Assembly (NCBI GenBank): GCA_009667805.1
Contig: CM019064.1
Location: 106,986,328-107,050,327, forward strand
Length of the DNA: 64,000 nucleotides
Reading direction: 5' to 3'
Source of the DNA: Leptobrachium leishanense
Taxonomy: Eukaryota; Chordata; Amphibia; Anura; Megophryidae
A program made the position numbers and the translations under genes. A model generated the notes under the pieces. The model saw only the letters and a list, made by a program, of their open reading frames with translations, did no database searches and was not told where the DNA came from. How positions within the stretch are numbered: the stretch's first letter is position 1; each line of letters opens with the position of its first letter. Shown here in pieces: positions 13,334 to 24,011 of this stretch.

Positions 13334-13946
13334 TAGACATGTGCAAAAATGGAAACAACGCTTAGTTTTGATTCAGATCGAACCAGTACATTTTTCAATT
13401 TGTTTCGGTGCGTTCATTATATTACTGTGATTCATATTTTGGATGGATTCATCATTTCAGTCGATTATTATTTCGTATTTTGGATCCACTCGTTATTTCA
13501 TTTCTTATTAGTAATTCGTATTTCAGATCGCCTGGTCCTTTGTTTTTGTTACTTATTTCGTATTTTGGATCGATTCGTTATTTCATTTTTTTTTTAGTTA
13601 TTTCGGAACGTGAAACTGATTAATTAATTACTTAGATTAGGGTAAAAAAAAAAAGATAATTAATCCCCCTGTCCTTGTTGCTGAAACCTATTCAGCACCA
13701 AGGTCAGCAGCTCCACCGGGCTGCTGCAGTTTGGCATTCTCTGAATAGTTTAAACATTAATTCTCCATGGGTAATTTCATTGCTGAATCTAAGTGAAACG
13801 GTTCAAGGAATTGATTCATAAAAATTGAATCAATTTGTTGTGTTTTGTTCCGTTTCTGACGGATCATTATTTCAGACGTGCGTCCTAAATACAAATCAGA
13901 AAATGTACTTATTTTGATTCGGAATAAAACAAAACACACATCTCTA
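13334..13946. mobile_element. Non-autonomous hAT-like element
   Basis: Termini TAGACATGTGCAAAAAT and ACACACATCTCTA are inverted versions of a TAGA(G/C)ATGTGxA end. Flanking octamers gagcagag and gtgtagaa match at 5 of 8 positions, suggesting an old 8-bp duplication. The interior is rich in TTCGTATTT/ATTTCG words and resembles the element at 24.0-25.9 kb. No transposase remains. Confidence 0.5.
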
Positions 13947-14444
13947 GTGTAGAATATGAAACCAAATATTTCAGTCAGTGTCCCATGTTATTCTAAGGTT
14001 TCAGGAGAGGATTCTCGAGGATTTATGCTGTGGTTCCCTGTGATCCAACAATTATTTCCACGTTTTCCATGACAAAAAGTTTATGAAAGACTTGTCTAAA
14101 GGCATTGGGTTTAGTATGTACCAAATTGTCTATGATTGTTGTTTGTGGGCATTTACAGGATAAAATGTAATTTTTTTCCCCAGATGCATTACATTCTATA
14201 TCGATAGACTCTCCAGCAGCACTTACTTTTCTGAAGTGATACATGGAAAGGTGGTGCCATGCAAGCTACAAGAAAGCATCACCATTTATTTTCACAGAAT
14301 CACTACTATTTACAAACAATACTAACAAAGAATAACCAAATTATAATGAAAGAAGAACAGGTTGATTGTCTTTAACAACAGAAGACATTTATAGGTCAGT
14401 ATTTACTCTATAAGGATTAAAATTATGTATGTCAACATTGTATA
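13947..14444. other. Unassigned sequence
   Basis: Nothing recognisable was seen between the hAT-like element and the Tc1 relic. Confidence 0.45.
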
Positions 14445-15460
14445 CAGTGGATATGAAAAGTCTACAGACCATTATGAAATTGCACATTCTTGAAAGGAGA
14501 GAAATAACAGTATAATTACAGACTTTTTCCACCTGTTATGTCATCTTTCAACAAACAAAAGTTCAGAGAAAATAAAATGTCTGTAGTTAAACATAATATA
14601 CCTGCTATGAATAAAAGGATTCTTTATAAACCCAGGTTAAAGGCAGTCATTGCTGTAGGATTTGCTTGAATGCTTGAGATTTCATAATAATAGGAAAGCA
14701 GTGGTCCACATAGAATTGCCAAAGAAATTGAGAGCAGCAGTTATAAAGTACTCATCAGGAGAGGGATATTAAAGAATATCGAAGGTACTAGATACCATGG
14801 AGTCCTATTAAATCCATCCATTAGAAGCGGGTGAAATGCAGTACCGCAGAGACACTGCAAACATCCGAAAGACCCTGCAAAGCTGAAGAGAGTAAAAGGA
14901 GAAAGTATCAAAGAGATTACCAAGAGGCCAGCAACACCCCTGAAGGAGCTGCAGGAATTTAAGGCATATACCCCATCACTACATGCTGTTTGCCACCATC
15001 TTTTGTATTCTGAAGATTTGAATTTTCTGGCCTAAATTATAAAACATATATTTTGCACAAACTCAGTAATGCACATCTATGGAACATCATACTGGCTCTA
15101 AAGCAACGTGGTGGTAGCATCATGCTTTGGTGTTGTTTACTTTAGCTGGGCCAGGTTACATTCCAAACATTCCAAAATTATAATGACCTGAAGTTCACAG
15201 CCAAGTCAACTGGTATAGCTTCAGAAAAGGCATTAGACCCACAATACCTTAATTACTCCCTTAATAACTCAATTTTTAAAAGCTGGTTCAGAGCTCCCAA
15301 GCTGTGACTTTTGTAGAATCCACAGCTGTCAACTGACCAGGAGAAGCTGGACATTTGAGCAAGCGTCTAGATAATCCAATAGGCATTTTTGACCCTTTAC
15401 CTAGAAAACAGATCAGCAAATGTGATTGCCAGATTTTGGAGGTGCAGCGGAATCTCCCTC
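14445..15460 (+). pseudogene. Decayed Tc1/mariner transposon relic
   Basis: After a TA dinucleotide the sequence starts CAGTGGATATGAAAAGTC, a terminus I recognise from vertebrate Tc1-like elements. Further in, degraded transposase words remain. At about 15108-15140 the plus strand reads RGGSIMLWCCL, equivalent to the conserved GGGSxMLWGC block just before the catalytic core end. The stretch at 14905-14960 matches the usual N-terminal third (CCCTGAAGGAGCTGCAGGAA). Stops and deletions break every frame. The right terminal repeat was not found, so the end is approximate. Confidence 0.6.
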
Positions 15461-15582
15461 CTCCCACTCATAATGCTGAAACAGCCCTTTGAGAATCCCA
15501 ATGGGGGCTTTAGGACACATTAGATGGAGTTTACATGAATGGTCAAAGTACCTAGAGAGTCACTTTAACACTATACTTATAT

Positions 15583-16062
15583 CAGGGCTCAAAATTTCCA
15601 CTCGCCTACTCGCATTTGGCGAGTGGAAATTAATTGAGGGCGAGTGGAAATGCACACGCAGGCAACACAATAAATTATTTTATGCTGCTTATTCCGGCAA
15701 TGCCATTGTGCAGCCGCCCTTCCCCAGGCTGCACAGTGGCAGGGATCAGATGCCTGACCTGACCCAGCTTGTCTCTGTCACTGGCAGAGGGGTGGAGAGG
15801 AGTTTCCCTGCCTCCTCACTCTGCTCACACTGGGCTCTGACGACAGTGTATACTTGTATCTGGGGTTTGATGTCTGGGTATTAATGTTATTTTTGTAACT
15901 TTATTCTAAACAAAACCTTTAACAGTGTAATTTCATAAGATAATTTAAGGGTGTGTGTTTAGGGGCAGAGTTAAGGGCTGGGTAGGGATTAGGTGGAGCA
16001 ACTGGTGGCGAGTAACTCTTATCGCCTGGTTAGTAGTTTGGGATTTGAAATTTTGAGTCCTG
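15583..16062. mobile_element. 480-bp inverted-repeat MITE, possibly hAT
   Basis: Inverted ends CAGGGCTCAAAATTT and GAAATTTTGAGTCCTG. The flanks CTTATAT and CTTACAT are near-identical, consistent with a 7-8 bp target duplication. Internal CGAGTGGAAAT and GGCGAGT motifs are repeated in both orientations near the left end. The ORF at 15489-15884 crosses the element edge and is not a gene. Confidence 0.55.
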
Positions 16063-16480
16063 CTTACATTATGTAGATGCTCCATCTCAGGATCAAGACA
16101 GAGAGAATGAATACTGACTTTATACCCTTTATTATTGATTGGACAAAATTTTTGTGCTGAATTATCATTTGTAATTAATACATTTTCCCATGTGTATACA
16201 ACCTTATGAAATGGGCTGTCTGTGCTAATGTATATTATCTTATTGTCATAGCCTATCCATCTTCTAATAGCTTCTTCTAGAAGGATACCATATCACGTTA
16301 CAAAGGACAACATCAAAAGAGGATTCCATGTTCATAAAGAGTGCCATGTTGTCCAGCAGCTTCCAAAGACTTCAGATCTCAAACCATCAGAGCACCTTGG
16401 TGGTACGGTGGAAAGGAAGATCCACTGCATTACTATTCATCTGCAAAACTGAACAGTACCGGAATCTCTGTGGAGTGTTA

Positions 16481-16812
16481 GGCTGGGGTCAGACGAGCAT
16501 CATTGGAGAGTGGAAGGAACGTCTGTGAGAGTGGACGTTCCTTCCACTCGACGCCCATCTGGCCACCTCGCTGAGCGCAGTTAGTGCGCTCAGCACTGCA
16601 AGGCTCGAACCTCCTATGGAGGATCGCGCTTTGCAGCTCCGTCAACGCGTGTCTTAGCGCTTTAACGGAGAGGCTTTCTAGACGTCTGCAGCACGGCCGC
16701 TGTTGCACACACAACAGTGTGTGGCTGGCCCTTCACAGCGTCACAATGCTGTGTTGGACGCCGGAAGCTACCGAAGTACGGGAGCACCTAGTGCGCTCAT
16801 CTGACACTTTCC
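16481..16812. mobile_element. Family D MITE with TTA target duplication
   Basis: TTA at 16478-16480 and 16813-16815 flank a left end GGCTGGGGTCAGACGAGC and a decayed right end around CATCTGACACTTTCC. Close to the left end lies a perfect 16-bp-arm hairpin (GAGTGGAAGGAACGTC ... GACGTTCCTTCCACTC) at about 16507-16550. Confidence 0.65.
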
Positions 16813-16815
16813 TTA

Positions 16816-18110
16816 CTAGTACTGTGTTGAAATGATACTATAAATGACCCATTCAGGAGGCAAAGGGTTGCTTAAATAGCATTAGAAAAATGAATCCATT
16901 GGGCATGAGTACATAATTTCCTACACACAAGCTAAGCATATGTCTCTTTCCCAGTACAAAAAATCAATACATTTTAACTTGCAAATTAAAAATAGTCCTA
17001 ACTCTATATTATTATATGTCAGTCTATGTATAACAGAACTGAAAGGATGTAGACTATTATACCTATTATTTGAAAAAGCAAGTCATGGCTAGTTTTTATC
17101 ACAACTTTATCAGTCCTTGTATGGAAATGCTCATTCTAAATACCCTTGTGATATGCCGTGAGCAGCTAATATTTATGTAATTTTAAGTGACATGGTGTTG
17201 TCAAATGTAGGAACATTGGCAACTGTACTGGAAAGTACCAGGTGCATACATTACGAATTAAACTCTGCTCTATAAGAATATACAAGGATGTAATAAATGT
17301 GCCATTCAAAATCTAAGCCTTTTTACAGTATTCTTTTTCCAATTATAATAATCTGCTCCATTGGAATAGTGGAATAACTTTATTTCTAAATTAGGAACAA
17401 TATTCCTGTCCTTAATCACAATGGTCTAGATTCATCGAACACCAACTTGGGAAAGCAGTACCTGCATAGTGAAGTGAGTGAATATACTAAAGATTGTTCG
17501 ATGTCAAATCCTCCAATCTGTGTGCAATGTCGTTTCATATTTCTCTAACCCCCATACCATGTCCATTGACCTCCTTCCTCCTCATCCGCTGTATTTTACA
17601 TTTTCTCTTTAATTCCAGCAGCTTCTCGCTTTTTTAAAATGACTGCTGGCAATCATAGTTTCTTTGCAAACTGTGCTTTCAATAATCACTAACAAACTCT
17701 AGCTTGCTGATATGTTTATAGATAGATATTTAGTCAACATTACTGTAACTAAAGCTCTATTGTTGTGCCCTCGCCCTCCTTAGCACCCTTGCCCACACTA
17801 TACATGACCGCTCTGTGACTGTTGGAGAATTGTGGATACTGGCGTCCTGTCAAGGGACTGTGGATCAATGTGGCAAAGTCAGCTCTAAAAGACAATGGGC
17901 ATAAGTGTGCACCTATGGGTTAATGTGTTAAATGTCTTGGTAAACTGTATTTTAGGAGTTTAGTTGTGTCAGTAATCTAATGTAGACATATTGTCAACAC
18001 TGTCTATCCCTGTTTGTGTGATTGTTTGCACTTAGATTGATCTAACCAGAATCAAATTCAACCTACTCACCCTGACCTACTAAACCCTCACTAATGCCAC
18101 TCCTCACTAG
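16816..18110. other. Unassigned sequence
   Basis: AT-rich and without supportable features. Confidence 0.45.
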
Positions 18111-18556
18111 CTGTCCTCACCAATCACCAAATACACCCCAGCCTATCCACTAAGATCCAACAATGACCTGCTCCTGGCATCCTCCATCATTTCCTCTTTA
18201 CATGCAAGATGTTTCCCCAAAATCTGGCTTCATTTAAACATTTCCTAAAGACCCTTCTGTTTAGGGAAGCCTACCACCTGACTCTGTAACAAAACATCCG
18301 ACCAACCCAAAAATGGTCCTCACCTCTCCCTTCAATAACATCTCATGTCTGTAGTCCTCTCCTCCAGTTTCTCACCCCCTCACCCATCTAGATTGTACGT
18401 TCCCATGGCAATAGGACCCTCATGTCCTCCTGTATTTGTTGGCAGGAATACTGACCTGCCTCCTTTATGTATTGTTGAATTGTCCCGTCTTTACCCAATG
18501 CACCTTTGTACAGCGCTGCGGAATGTGTTGGCACTTATTGAATAATAATAATAAAA
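18110..18556 (+). pseudogene. LINE 3'-end relic (L2-like tail)
   Basis: A decayed segment near 18222-18285 reads like the conserved C-terminus of L2-type reverse transcriptase ORFs (FKHFLKTLLFREAY). The classic 3' text follows: GCGCTGCGGAATGTGTTGGC, then an (AATA)n tail at 18540-18556. This 3' end is widespread in vertebrate L2-related LINEs. Everything 5' is missing, so it is a truncated insertion. Confidence 0.5.
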
Positions 18557-18604
18557 CCTGATGTTCAGTTGTTGCTAATAATGTGCTAATTCCATCTGTT
18601 TTAA

Positions 18605-19835
18605 CCCTTTCGCTGCTGAGGCTTTTCCCGCCCCTGTGCTGAGGTCATTTTTACCTGTTTTGCGCATCATGTTTAAACGTGTTTTGAAGGCTTATTTTAG
18701 TATATGACATCGACATATTATATATCGTTCTTTCCGTCAGACTCGGTAGATTCATAATATGTCATTATATATGTATACGTTATGTCATGTTTGTATATTA
18801 TAACAAAAAATGCAATAAAATATGTATTTTCAATAATTTACAGCGTGTAAAGTGTTTTTTTCCACATTTTAACATGCGAGCAATTGCGGATATATTTTGT
18901 ATGGGGTGCGCTTGTTAAAAAAATTAGAGATGGGGTCTCGTTACATTTTTTTTTGGGGAAAATGACACCATTTTTAACAAACGCACCGCATACAAAAATC
19001 GTTAATGCAGCATCATTGTTCACATTATAATTGAAATGGGAACAATATTGCTGCATTAACAAAACAAAAAAAAAAAAAAAAAAGTGTTTATTTTTTTTTT
19101 ATTATTTTTTTTTTTTAATTTTTTTTTTTTTATTTTTCTTTTTTTTGTTTTTACAATTTTTTTTACTTTCATGTTTGGTATCGTTGGAACGGCCATGCTC
19201 TGGCCGATCCAACGATATCAAAATTTAACCCCTAACTGCCACGGATCGGGAGATAGGGAGTTCATTGGAACTCCCTATCTCCACACTTCGTGGCAGTTAG
19301 GGGTTAATGCTAGGACTGGCGTCATCGTGCTGCGCACGATGACGCCAGTCCTCTGGGGGAGTTCCCGGAAGCTTGGCCGACATCCAAGATGTCGGCCAGC
19401 TCCCGGGAAGGATCGCAAATCGGCGCTTTTCAGCGCCGATTTGCGATCCAGCTCCCCAGGGGTTAATGCCAGGCATCATTTGGAAGGGCAGGCTGTGCCC
19501 TTCCAAATGATGCCTGGGTTAAGCCCCTGTGAGCCGCCGATCGGGAGGGAGAGAGGTCCGAAGGACCTCCCCCCCTCCCTTTCAGGCGCCTCCTCCGCAC
19601 ATGCGGGGGGGGCGCCTGAATTATGTGTCATCGCGGGGGCGCGATGACACATAATAATGGCGGCCACTGCTCCGGATGCCGGGCTGACATCCAGGATGTC
19701 AGCCCGCACCGGAGGGGCCAGCGATCGGCCGGTACCGCGAACGCTGACCCCAATGCGAGGACGCGCTCAGCGCGTCCTCCGCATACCAGGGGGAATGCTG
19801 AGGACGCGCTGAGCGCGTCCTTAGCATTCAAGTGG
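18605..19835 (+). mobile_element. Family A 'hairpin-chain' MITE, copy A1 (TTAA-flanked)
   Basis: TTAA at 18601-18604 and 19836-19839 flanks imperfect inverted ends: CCCTTTCGCTGCTGAGG at the left, and CCTTAGCATTCAAGTGG at the right. An exact TTAA duplication with CCC/GGG-like ends is the piggyBac (or Kolobok) pattern. The left third is AT-rich with a poly-T run at 19067-19190. From 19190 to 19835 the sequence is a chain of about ten adjacent hairpins, for example arms 19312-19330/19334-19352 (19 bp), 19411-19426/19433-19448 and 19469-19490/19496-19517 (22 bp). No transposase. The long ORFs at 19084-19844 on both strands come from the palindromes. Confidence 0.75.
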
Positions 19836-19994
19836 TTAAACTAATCATGGTTTATGTCTTTCCTGAAAGAATTCACATCCCCCTCATGTACACAATGTAT
19901 TCCGTTGATTGTGTCATTTTACAACCCCCACCCCGATTCTCATATGAACTGGTTCCCATCTCAAATTAAACATCATTCTTCTTCCCTGCACTAA

Positions 19995-21616
19995 CAGGGT
20001 TAATCAAAGAGATTCGAAAAGTCAACGCACGTTCGGTGACTTTTCGTTCTCTTCAATTCAGTTCCTTTTGCCGATCCCATTTCGGTGACCCTGCGGTGTA
20101 TTCAGTGAGCACCACAGGGTCCCCGAATTGCAGGGAAAAGTCACTGCAAACCTGACGAAAACTAACCGCAAAACCCAGCGAATGCACGCCGAAAACCCAT
20201 AAAAACATCTGGATTAACCTGCCGAAAACCACGGAAAAACCCGAGCAGGAGCCAATCACCCGCAGCGAAGCCGCCGGAAAAAGCCAAGAAAGCCAAGACC
20301 GCAGACAGAGTGAAGTGAATAATTTAGGAAAACAGTTTGCATGAATGTTTGAAAAGTGAAACACTGTTTGCAAAGAAACTACTGAGCGAAAATGTCTGAA
20401 ATTTGCATATGAGGTCCAATGAATGATAATAAAAATGGCTGTTACAGAAAAAAGAAGTAAACTTAACCCTTTCGCTGCTGAGGCTTTTCCCGCCCCTATG
20501 CTGAGGTCATTTTTACCTGTTTTGCGCATCATGTTTAAACGTGTTTTGAAGGCTTATTTTAGTATATGACCCAGACATATTATATATCGTTCTTTCCGTC
20601 AGACTCAGTAGATTCATAATATGTCATTATTATATGTATACGTTATGTCATGTCTGTATATTATAACAAAAAATGCAATAAAATATGTATTTTCAATAAT
20701 TCACAATGTGTAAAGTGTTTTTTTCCACATTTTAACATGCGAGCAATTGCGGTTATATTTTGTATGGGGTGCGCTTGTTAAAAAAATTAGAGATGGGGTC
20801 TCGTTACATTTTTTTTTGGGGAAAATGACACTATTTTTAACAAACGCACCGCATACAAAAATCGTTAGTGCAGCATCATTGTTCACATTATAATTGAAAT
20901 GGGAACAATATTGCTGCATTAACAAACCAAAAAAAATAAAAAAAAAGTGTTTATTTTTTTTTTTATTATTTTTTTTATTTTTTTTTAATTTATTTTTCAT
21001 TTTTATTTTTTTTTTACAAAATTTTTCACTTTCATGTTTGGTATCGTTGGAACGCCCATGCTCTGGCCCCGATGGGAGGACGCGCTCAGCGTGTCCTCCG
21101 CATACCAGCGGGACTGCTGAGGACGCGCTGAGCGCGTCCTCAGCAGTGAAGTGGTTAAAAAAATAAAAATAAAAAATCGGACTTTTAAAAAAAAAAATCT
21201 GAAAAATGCGTAAAATATCCTAAAAAAATCTATTAATAAAGAGACTCTTTACTGCAGAATTTAATAATGAAAGGTTTATTAGATATTGAATTAAAACCGG
21301 AATATTTTTAACATTGAAGCCTATGGGATTCTCCTGAATAAACTTGCCGAATGAATCCACCAAATGGCAGGGCATTTCGGGAACCTTTCACTGTTGGTTT
21401 GTGTTCTCTGAATAGCTGAAGCAGTGCATTTTCATGGGGATTTCACTGCCCTCGAACAGGCACCGAACAGGCACCGTATGTTCAGGCAATTCGCTAGGAT
21501 TTGGCAAATTGCCTGCTCTCTCTGGATAGCCAAATGGTCAAGAAAGGTAACCGAAAGCTGATTTTCAGCGTTCGGTTACCTTTCTCAAGCAATTCGGATC
21601 TCTTTGAATTACCCTG
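19995..21616 (-). mobile_element. Family B MITE, copy B1, with nested A2
   Basis: Inverted ends CAGGGTTAATCAAAGAGAT and ATCTCTTTGAATTACCCTG with TAA duplicated on both sides (19992-19994, 21617-21619). The orientation is opposite to copies B3, B5 and B6. Near one end is the GGTAACCG(A/T)A hairpin typical of the family. It is split by the family A element at 20467-21154. No coding capacity. Confidence 0.7.
20467..21154 (+). mobile_element. Family A MITE, copy A2 (internally deleted)
   Basis: TTAA at 20463-20466 and 21155-21158. The left 590 bp closely match A1. The sequence then jumps from GGAACGCCCATGCTCTGGCC straight to the terminal GAGGACGCGCT palindromes, so about nine hairpins present in A1 are missing. 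This gives a 688-bp derivative nested in B1. Confidence 0.75.
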
Positions 21617-21619
21617 TAA

Positions 21620-21996
21620 GTCTTGTCTGGTGTTAGGGGAGAGCGGCTGCGGATCTGTTTGACTGAAGAGAAGGTATGGACGCTGTAATAGGTTTGGGTC
21701 TGTTCCTTAAGCCAGAGATCAATAAACCCCAGTTGCTGTTACAATCACTATACTGTACTCACAAGCGTTCCATAATATTTTTCCATATATGTTGTTCCAT
21801 CAGTTTTATTTATACACCTACTATCAGGGGTCAAGTCGAGTAGGAACACCTGGGAGTGCAGTTCCCCCACTATTATTTCTCGGGCGATGGCCTTTGGCAG
21901 CACACACTGGGTGATTTTATTAGGTTTCCATCATAAGTGACGGGAAATATGTGACATTTATTACAATTATCATAATGATTTCCCCAAAATCCAGCT
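21620..21996. other. Unassigned sequence
   Basis: No gene or repeat structure identified. Confidence 0.45.
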
Positions 21997-22010
21997 TATC
22001 ATTACATTTA

Positions 22011-22258
22011 GAAAAGAAAGAACACTTCCAGGCGCACCTTACTAAAAGTTCCACTTTTTTAAAGTTTAAAATTGAAAAAAGTGGAACTTTTAGTAAGGTG
22101 CGCCTGGAAGTGTTTTTTCTTTTCTATTATATTCGTGTTTTTGAGGTTGTAAAACACATATCTTCTAGCTTGCAGCACCGACCTATATTGAGCACGCCTT
22201 AATAATCTTACAACCTCTAAGAAAAGCGCCAGATTCACGCTGTCTTTTACTTCTAGTA
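22011..22258 (-). mobile_element. 248-bp retroposon-like insertion with 14-bp target duplication
   Basis: TATCATTACATTTA occurs at 21997-22010 and again at 22259-22272, exactly flanking the segment. A 14-bp duplication of this kind is typical of LINE-mediated retroposition. The plus-strand left part is a hairpin with 50-bp arms (22011-22060 and 22075-22124, one mismatch) and a 14-bp loop. The rest (22125-22258) is single-copy in the window. The class is unknown; no tRNA-like A/B boxes were seen. Confidence 0.6.
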
Positions 22259-22272
22259 TATCATTACATTTA

Positions 22273-23141
22273 AACATTAATATCAAATTTGAGCCTGGGT
22301 TAGTGGGTTCTGGACATGTCATCATTTAATAGGGGTGTAGAGTAGACATTTTGGAGCATTCCCATCGCTTGAAATAACATTATTGTATAGAATAACACAT
22401 CATATAACTCGGCATAGAATACTACAATGTAAAGAAACATCACTCTACATTATACATTTGTCTCGCGCTTTCACCCAAAGATGATGCTATAGACTCTATA
22501 GTAATTGCTAAGCAGATTTTTTTTTAACATCACAATTTGTGTCTGGTTGCAGTTTATTTGCCTTTTTTGAAAAACCTGCATTCTGACATATACAAACTTT
22601 ACATCAGTATATATGAATAACTTAGCATTTCTTTATTTGAATAGTTAAAATATCTGAGAGGTTGTTATATAAATATATATATATTAGAATGGTCAAACAA
22701 TACATTATTCCCCTTCTCCCTCCCGCAAACTGTCCAGTTAATTTCCTAGACATTACAAATGTCTTTGGATTGTTGCACTTTAGAAGAAAGAACCACCTGT
22801 GCTTCGATTTTTCTTGCACTCCCCTTTCTAAAATTTCATTCCATAGAAATGATGTGGGTTGAATTAGTATGGAGTTAGCTTGGGCAAGTCGAATAGGACG
22901 AGCTTTCATCTTATAAGCACACATGCTTGTAAGACCTTATTTTTTGCCAGAAGAAATCACTTCATTGAATGATACGTCTGGAAAAAATGATGCGAAGGCA
23001 GACTTGCTTCTGGTACAATCCCCAATGGCCTTTACATTTCTCTATTTTAAGCCAACAAATGTTAACACAGTAAGTTCGAGAGATTTATATCTGTGCATTA
23101 CTTCTTAGTTATTTTCTCTGCACTCTGCATCTGGATAAGTC
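22273..23141. other. Unassigned sequence
   Basis: AT-rich, with short overlapping ORFs on both strands (22622-23108) that show no domain. Nothing supportable. Confidence 0.45.
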
Positions 23142-23144
23142 TTA

Positions 23145-23571
23145 GGCTTGGGTCAGACGAAAGCATTTTTCCCCGTGAACGTGAAAAAGTGCGTCCGAAC
23201 GCATTGCCGTATTTTTTCACGGAATGCGTAAAAACGGTCAGACGACGCGCATTTTCGGGCGTGATTTTGTACAGATCGTCAATAAAACTCTTTTTGCGTC
23301 TGGACGTTATGTAGGCTGGACATTAGCAGCGTCTGACATCTCCTAATCACGCACACACGCCGCTATGCCGCAGCTGCGCACTCAGTATGTCAGTACTAGC
23401 GGTTCAGCGTTCTCAAAAAAATGCGTTCAAATTCCACTTGCGTTGCATGGCCGGACTTTTGTGCGGCCGTACATCGTATATTGGCCATCATTGACCGTCA
23501 TCTGCTGCTAGTGCGGCCGTAATCATGTGCGCCAGAACGCACATTAAAAGTGCGCTGGTCTGACCCCAGCC
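23145..23571. mobile_element. Family D MITE with perfect TTA duplication
   Basis: TTA at 23142-23144 and 23572-23574. Ends GGCTTGGGTCAGACGAAAGC and GTGCGCTGGTCTGACCCCAGCC. The interior (GACGACGCGCATTTTC, TAGCAGCGTCTGACATCTCC and so on) is nearly the same as the copy at 58.7-59.1 kb, so both belong to one subfamily. Confidence 0.75.
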
Positions 23572-23574
23572 TTA

Positions 23575-24011
23575 GTTGCCTGTAGACATTTTCTACCAGG
23601 GAAATCGCGTTAGAAGGATTGTTTGGTCTCATACTTTCTGTATTTTTTCTCTTTGTCGTTGAACAGTACATGTTATTAAATATTTTTAGGCGAGTGTTTC
23701 TAATTTTCACAGACACACATCACTTGTTTTGAATATGGATCTGCGATTTTCCTTGATTAATTGTGTATAAATATTAATGAATGAACAAACAGAATGAAGT
23801 TATCAAAAAGGGCTTGTGGTTTGGTTATTCTCAAGGTAGAATTTAATTTCCCGTATTTTAGTTGCAGATTGACAGAAAATTGAAATGACATAGAAGTTTC
23901 AAGCCCAACCATGGCATGTTTGAAGGTATTTGTTCTGGTGTATAGACTCTCTTCCATTTCTATAGATTTAGATGTACATCTCCCAACAATATATCAAAAG
24001 AAATTATCTAC
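23575..24011. other. Unassigned sequence
   Basis: No recognisable feature. Confidence 0.45.

Noticed and set aside
13349..13623. Phe-rich ORFs of 71-82 codons
   Set aside because: They translate the ATTTCG/TTCGTATTT repeats of a hAT-like element.
19084..19844. Overlapping ORFs of up to 187 codons on both strands
   Set aside because: They run through the hairpin chain and poly-T of a TTAA-type MITE. The mirrored ORFs in copy A4 come from the same palindromes, and no protein domain is present.
22622..22924. 100-codon minus-strand ORF
   Set aside because: Overlaps another random ORF on the plus strand and contains low-complexity Ile/Tyr from an AT run; no domain.
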